From the NCBI RefSeq assembly GCF_000454545.1, contig NZ_CM002139.1, positions 3,310,483 to 3,334,628 on the forward strand: 24,146 nt of DNA, given 5' to 3'. Position 1 is the first letter of the stretch. The number at the start of each line of letters is the position of its first letter. A model generated the notes under the pieces. The model had not been told where the DNA came from. It did no database searches and was given only the letters and a program-made list of their open reading frames with translations. Made by a program: the position numbers and the translations under genes. Shown one piece after another: positions 22,380-24,146 of the stretch. This DNA is from Xanthomonas cassavae CFBP 4642 (GTDB taxonomy: Bacteria > Pseudomonadota > Gammaproteobacteria > Xanthomonadales > Xanthomonadaceae).

Positions 22380-24146
22380 CTAACCGCCGCCCCCTCCACC
22401 ACCACCGCCTCCTCCCCCTCCCCCTCCCCCTCCCCCGCCGCCGCCGTCTCCACCTCCACCGCCGTCCCCTTGGGGACCGCTCTGCATCGGCCCCTTGGCA
22501 AACTCCGGCAAGGTCATCACCATCACCGGCCCGCGGCTGGTGTTGATCTCCGCTGAGACATCCATCCCCAGCGCCTGGCGTGTGGCGGCGAGCTCCTGGG
22601 CCTCCTGCTGGGCCTGCGCCTCAAGGAACTCGTTGCCTCTTTTGATGAGCGCCTGCGTTGCTGCGCTGTTGGCGACCCGGTTCAGCGCTTGCTCGATCGC
22701 CAGTTCGTTCTTGCTGTCGAGCGCGTAGAGCACTTCGTCCACGTCAGGGTCGCCCGTGATCGATTTGCGCTCAGCTTTCGACGCGTCATTTGGCGCATTC
22801 CCTTCCCCTGGACCGGCAAAGCGCTGAACTGGAGATGGGAAGGCATCGGCTTGCTCAGCCGCTTCACTAGGCGAGCGGCCACTTGGTTGGTGCGCGCTGA
22901 GTGCATCCATGCTTCCACCCTCCTGGTCTAGCGCCCTCTTTTGAGCGAAGGGATAAGGTTCTCCGCGCTCGCGATACTCCCTCCATTCCTGGTGGAAGCG
23001 TTCGTCTTCCCGATCCGCCGCCTCAATTTCCTGTTGCAGCTGGCGCAGCGCGCGCATGGTCTCTTCCAGGAACAGAGCACCGCCCGGGTCTGCGGCGCTG
23101 CGATCCTGTGCAGGGGTTGATTGCGTTTGTCGGTTTTCTGCGTCAGCAGACCCGATGGGCAGGCGAGTGTTGGCACTGCTTGCCAATGACTGTTCACTCG
23201 TTTGCGCAAAGTGTGCTGCTGGCGGCACAGCCGCGCCACGCTCAGTGGGCGAGCCATCGGAGGGATGGGCCTGCTCGGCCTTGGTTTCCTGCTCTGGATT
23301 TGTGAGCGCCGCGGCCTGCGATGCAATCAACGGGTCTGCTGACGCAGGCGTCGTTGGGGCCATGACACGAACCGGCGCCGCCTCCTGCTCACGTGCCATG
23401 TCTTGCTGGCGGACCGACGCTTGCTCCATCTCCATCGGCTGCGTTTGCACGTGGCGAGACAGCGCCGGGGATACCGCATCGGCCTGCACGCTTTGCACAG
23501 GTTGGTCGCCGGATTCCCGGCCCCCAGAGGGAGGCACTTGGAGGTGCGCAGCATCGCGACTCTCCAACGCCTGCCTTTCCAGCGCGCGTGCCGCTTCTTG
23601 TGCTTGATGCGGTTGCGCGTCGCCTGGACCAAGCGGTTGCGACCGTGGGTCGGGCGTAGTGTGAGCCGCGCGTTCGCCTACCTGTTGGTTATGCCCCTCT
23701 AGCTGCTGGTGGGCATCTGCCTGCTGCAACTCGGGCTGCGGCGTTTGTTGAGCCAGCGCCGCATCCGGAGCGTGCGGCTGAGGATCGGCTTGTTGCGAGG
23801 CGTGCTGGCCGGGGTCTTGCTGCTGCGCTTGCTGAGCCTGGCGTTGCTGGACCTCAACCTGCATGGCTTCTTGAGCCTGGCGGACTTGTTGCTCCCGCTG
23901 CTGGTTGTCCTGGGCCTGGCGCTCCTGCGCCTGACGTTCCTGGACGTCCCTTTCCTCACGCTCCTGTAGCTCGCGTTGCTGGCTGGTCTGTGCCTGCCGC
24001 TCCTGTAGCTGGCGCTCTTCTAGCTCACGCTGCTGCTCTGTTTGTCGCTGACCTTCCAACACCGCGTGGGCCTGGACCGCCCGTTCGCTTTGCGACCTCT
24101 CTTCGAGCTGAGGCTGTGCCTGCTGAAGGTGCTCGCGCACCTGCGC
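22380..24146 (-). CDS. Gln-rich, poly-Gly-tailed protein, partial at the right edge
   Basis: The frame is open to the right edge of the window, so only the last 588 codons are seen and the true N-terminus lies outside. The first ~170 residues seen are a Gln/Glu/Arg-rich repeat region built on units such as RQAQERQAQ and QQRELQERE, likely a long coiled coil. A disordered Pro/Ala/Gln region follows (about 170-330). A helical segment QLQQEIEAADREDERFHQEW comes next, and then a compact domain (about 480-550) with DPDVDEVLYALDSKNELAIE. The last ~30 residues are almost pure glycine with a few Asp. Such Gln-rich tails occur in large conjugation proteins (TraI/LPD7-type) of Xanthomonas relatives, but the visible part holds no catalytic domain. 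Replication slippage in the Gly tract could vary its length. Confidence 0.6.
   Translation of the reverse strand, partial: AQVREHLQQAQPQLEERSQSERAVQAHAVLEGQRQTEQQRELEERQLQERQAQTSQQRELQEREERDVQERQAQERQAQDNQQREQQVRQAQEAMQVEVQQRQAQQAQQQDPGQHASQQADPQPHAPDAALAQQTPQPELQQADAHQQLEGHNQQVGERAAHTTPDPRSQPLGPGDAQPHQAQEAARALERQALESRDAAHLQVPPSGGRESGDQPVQSVQADAVSPALSRHVQTQPMEMEQASVRQQDMAREQEAAPVRVMAPTTPASADPLIASQAAALTNPEQETKAEQAHPSDGSPTERGAAVPPAAHFAQTSEQSLASSANTRLPIGSADAENRQTQSTPAQDRSAADPGGALFLEETMRALRQLQQEIEAADREDERFHQEWREYRERGEPYPFAQKRALDQEGGSMDALSAHQPSGRSPSEAAEQADAFPSPVQRFAGPGEGNAPNDASKAERKSITGDPDVDEVLYALDSKNELAIEQALNRVANSAATQALIKRGNEFLEAQAQQEAQELAATRQALGMDVSAEINTSRGPVMVMTLPEFAKGPMQSGPQGDGGGGGDGGGGGGGGGGGGGGGGGGGGG

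Noticed and set aside
22384..22470. CRISPR-like or microsatellite array at the C-rich tract
   Set aside because: The tract is the coding strand complement of a poly-glycine tail and has no repeat-spacer structure; no CRISPR array was seen anywhere in the window.
22380..24146. Type IV secretion effector (XVIPCD) identity for the Gln-rich protein
   Set aside because: The Gln-rich part is far from the C-terminus and I see no GLxRIDxV-like motif that marks the XVIPCD domain; the end is a glycine tract instead.

Overview
The window most likely comes from a Xanthomonas chromosome or a close relative. It is GC-rich, it carries a ColR/ColS-type two-component pair, RimK and GlgX homologues, and its insertion sequences are of IS30 and IS1595 types common in that genus. 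The taxonomic call is inference from gene content and composition; I ran no search.

Layout. (1) Positions 1-4.1 kb are an accessory zone. A two-gene locus, a secreted HExxH (putative metalloprotease) protein followed by a lipoprotein, has been hit twice: an IS30-family element splits the first gene, and an IS1595-family element sits on the stop codon of the second. A decayed IS3-family transposase scrap follows. (2) Positions 4.15-6.5 kb form a toxin-antitoxin cluster of three modules. They are a SymE-like toxin behind a structured leader that ends in an intrinsic terminator and resembles phage C4 antisense RNAs, a DUF1778/GNAT acetyltransferase pair with a visible promoter and operator, and a ParE/RelE-like pair. 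(3) Positions 6.6-12.9 kb are housekeeping chromosome: small exported protein-colR-colS (minus strand), rimK (minus), glgX (plus). Two REP-like repeats flank the ParE-like module. (4) Positions 12.9-15.6 kb hold an H-NS-like gene, an unrecognised gene, a decayed ORF and gene-poor DNA. (5) From 15.6 kb to the right edge lies a mobilisation module of a plasmid-like or integrative element. It has a MobA/MobL relaxase, an oriT-like inverted repeat, a second IS1595 copy inserted between relaxase and traD, a TraD-like protein, and an HNH protein, a lipoprotein and a larger HNH endonuclease in one orientation. Convergent to these are a coiled-coil membrane protein and the C-terminal part of a Gln-rich, poly-Gly-tailed protein that runs off the right edge.

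How it fits together. The two IS1595 copies are in inverted orientation about 13.9 kb apart. Each has its own perfect 8-bp target duplication, so they inserted independently and the DNA between them has not been inverted by recombination since. The core genes between them are intact. The most unusual candidates are the SymE leader, with internal complementarity to the translation start region and a tiny translationally coupled ORF, and the HNH genes carried next to traD, the first of which is preceded by a nested inverted-repeat leader.
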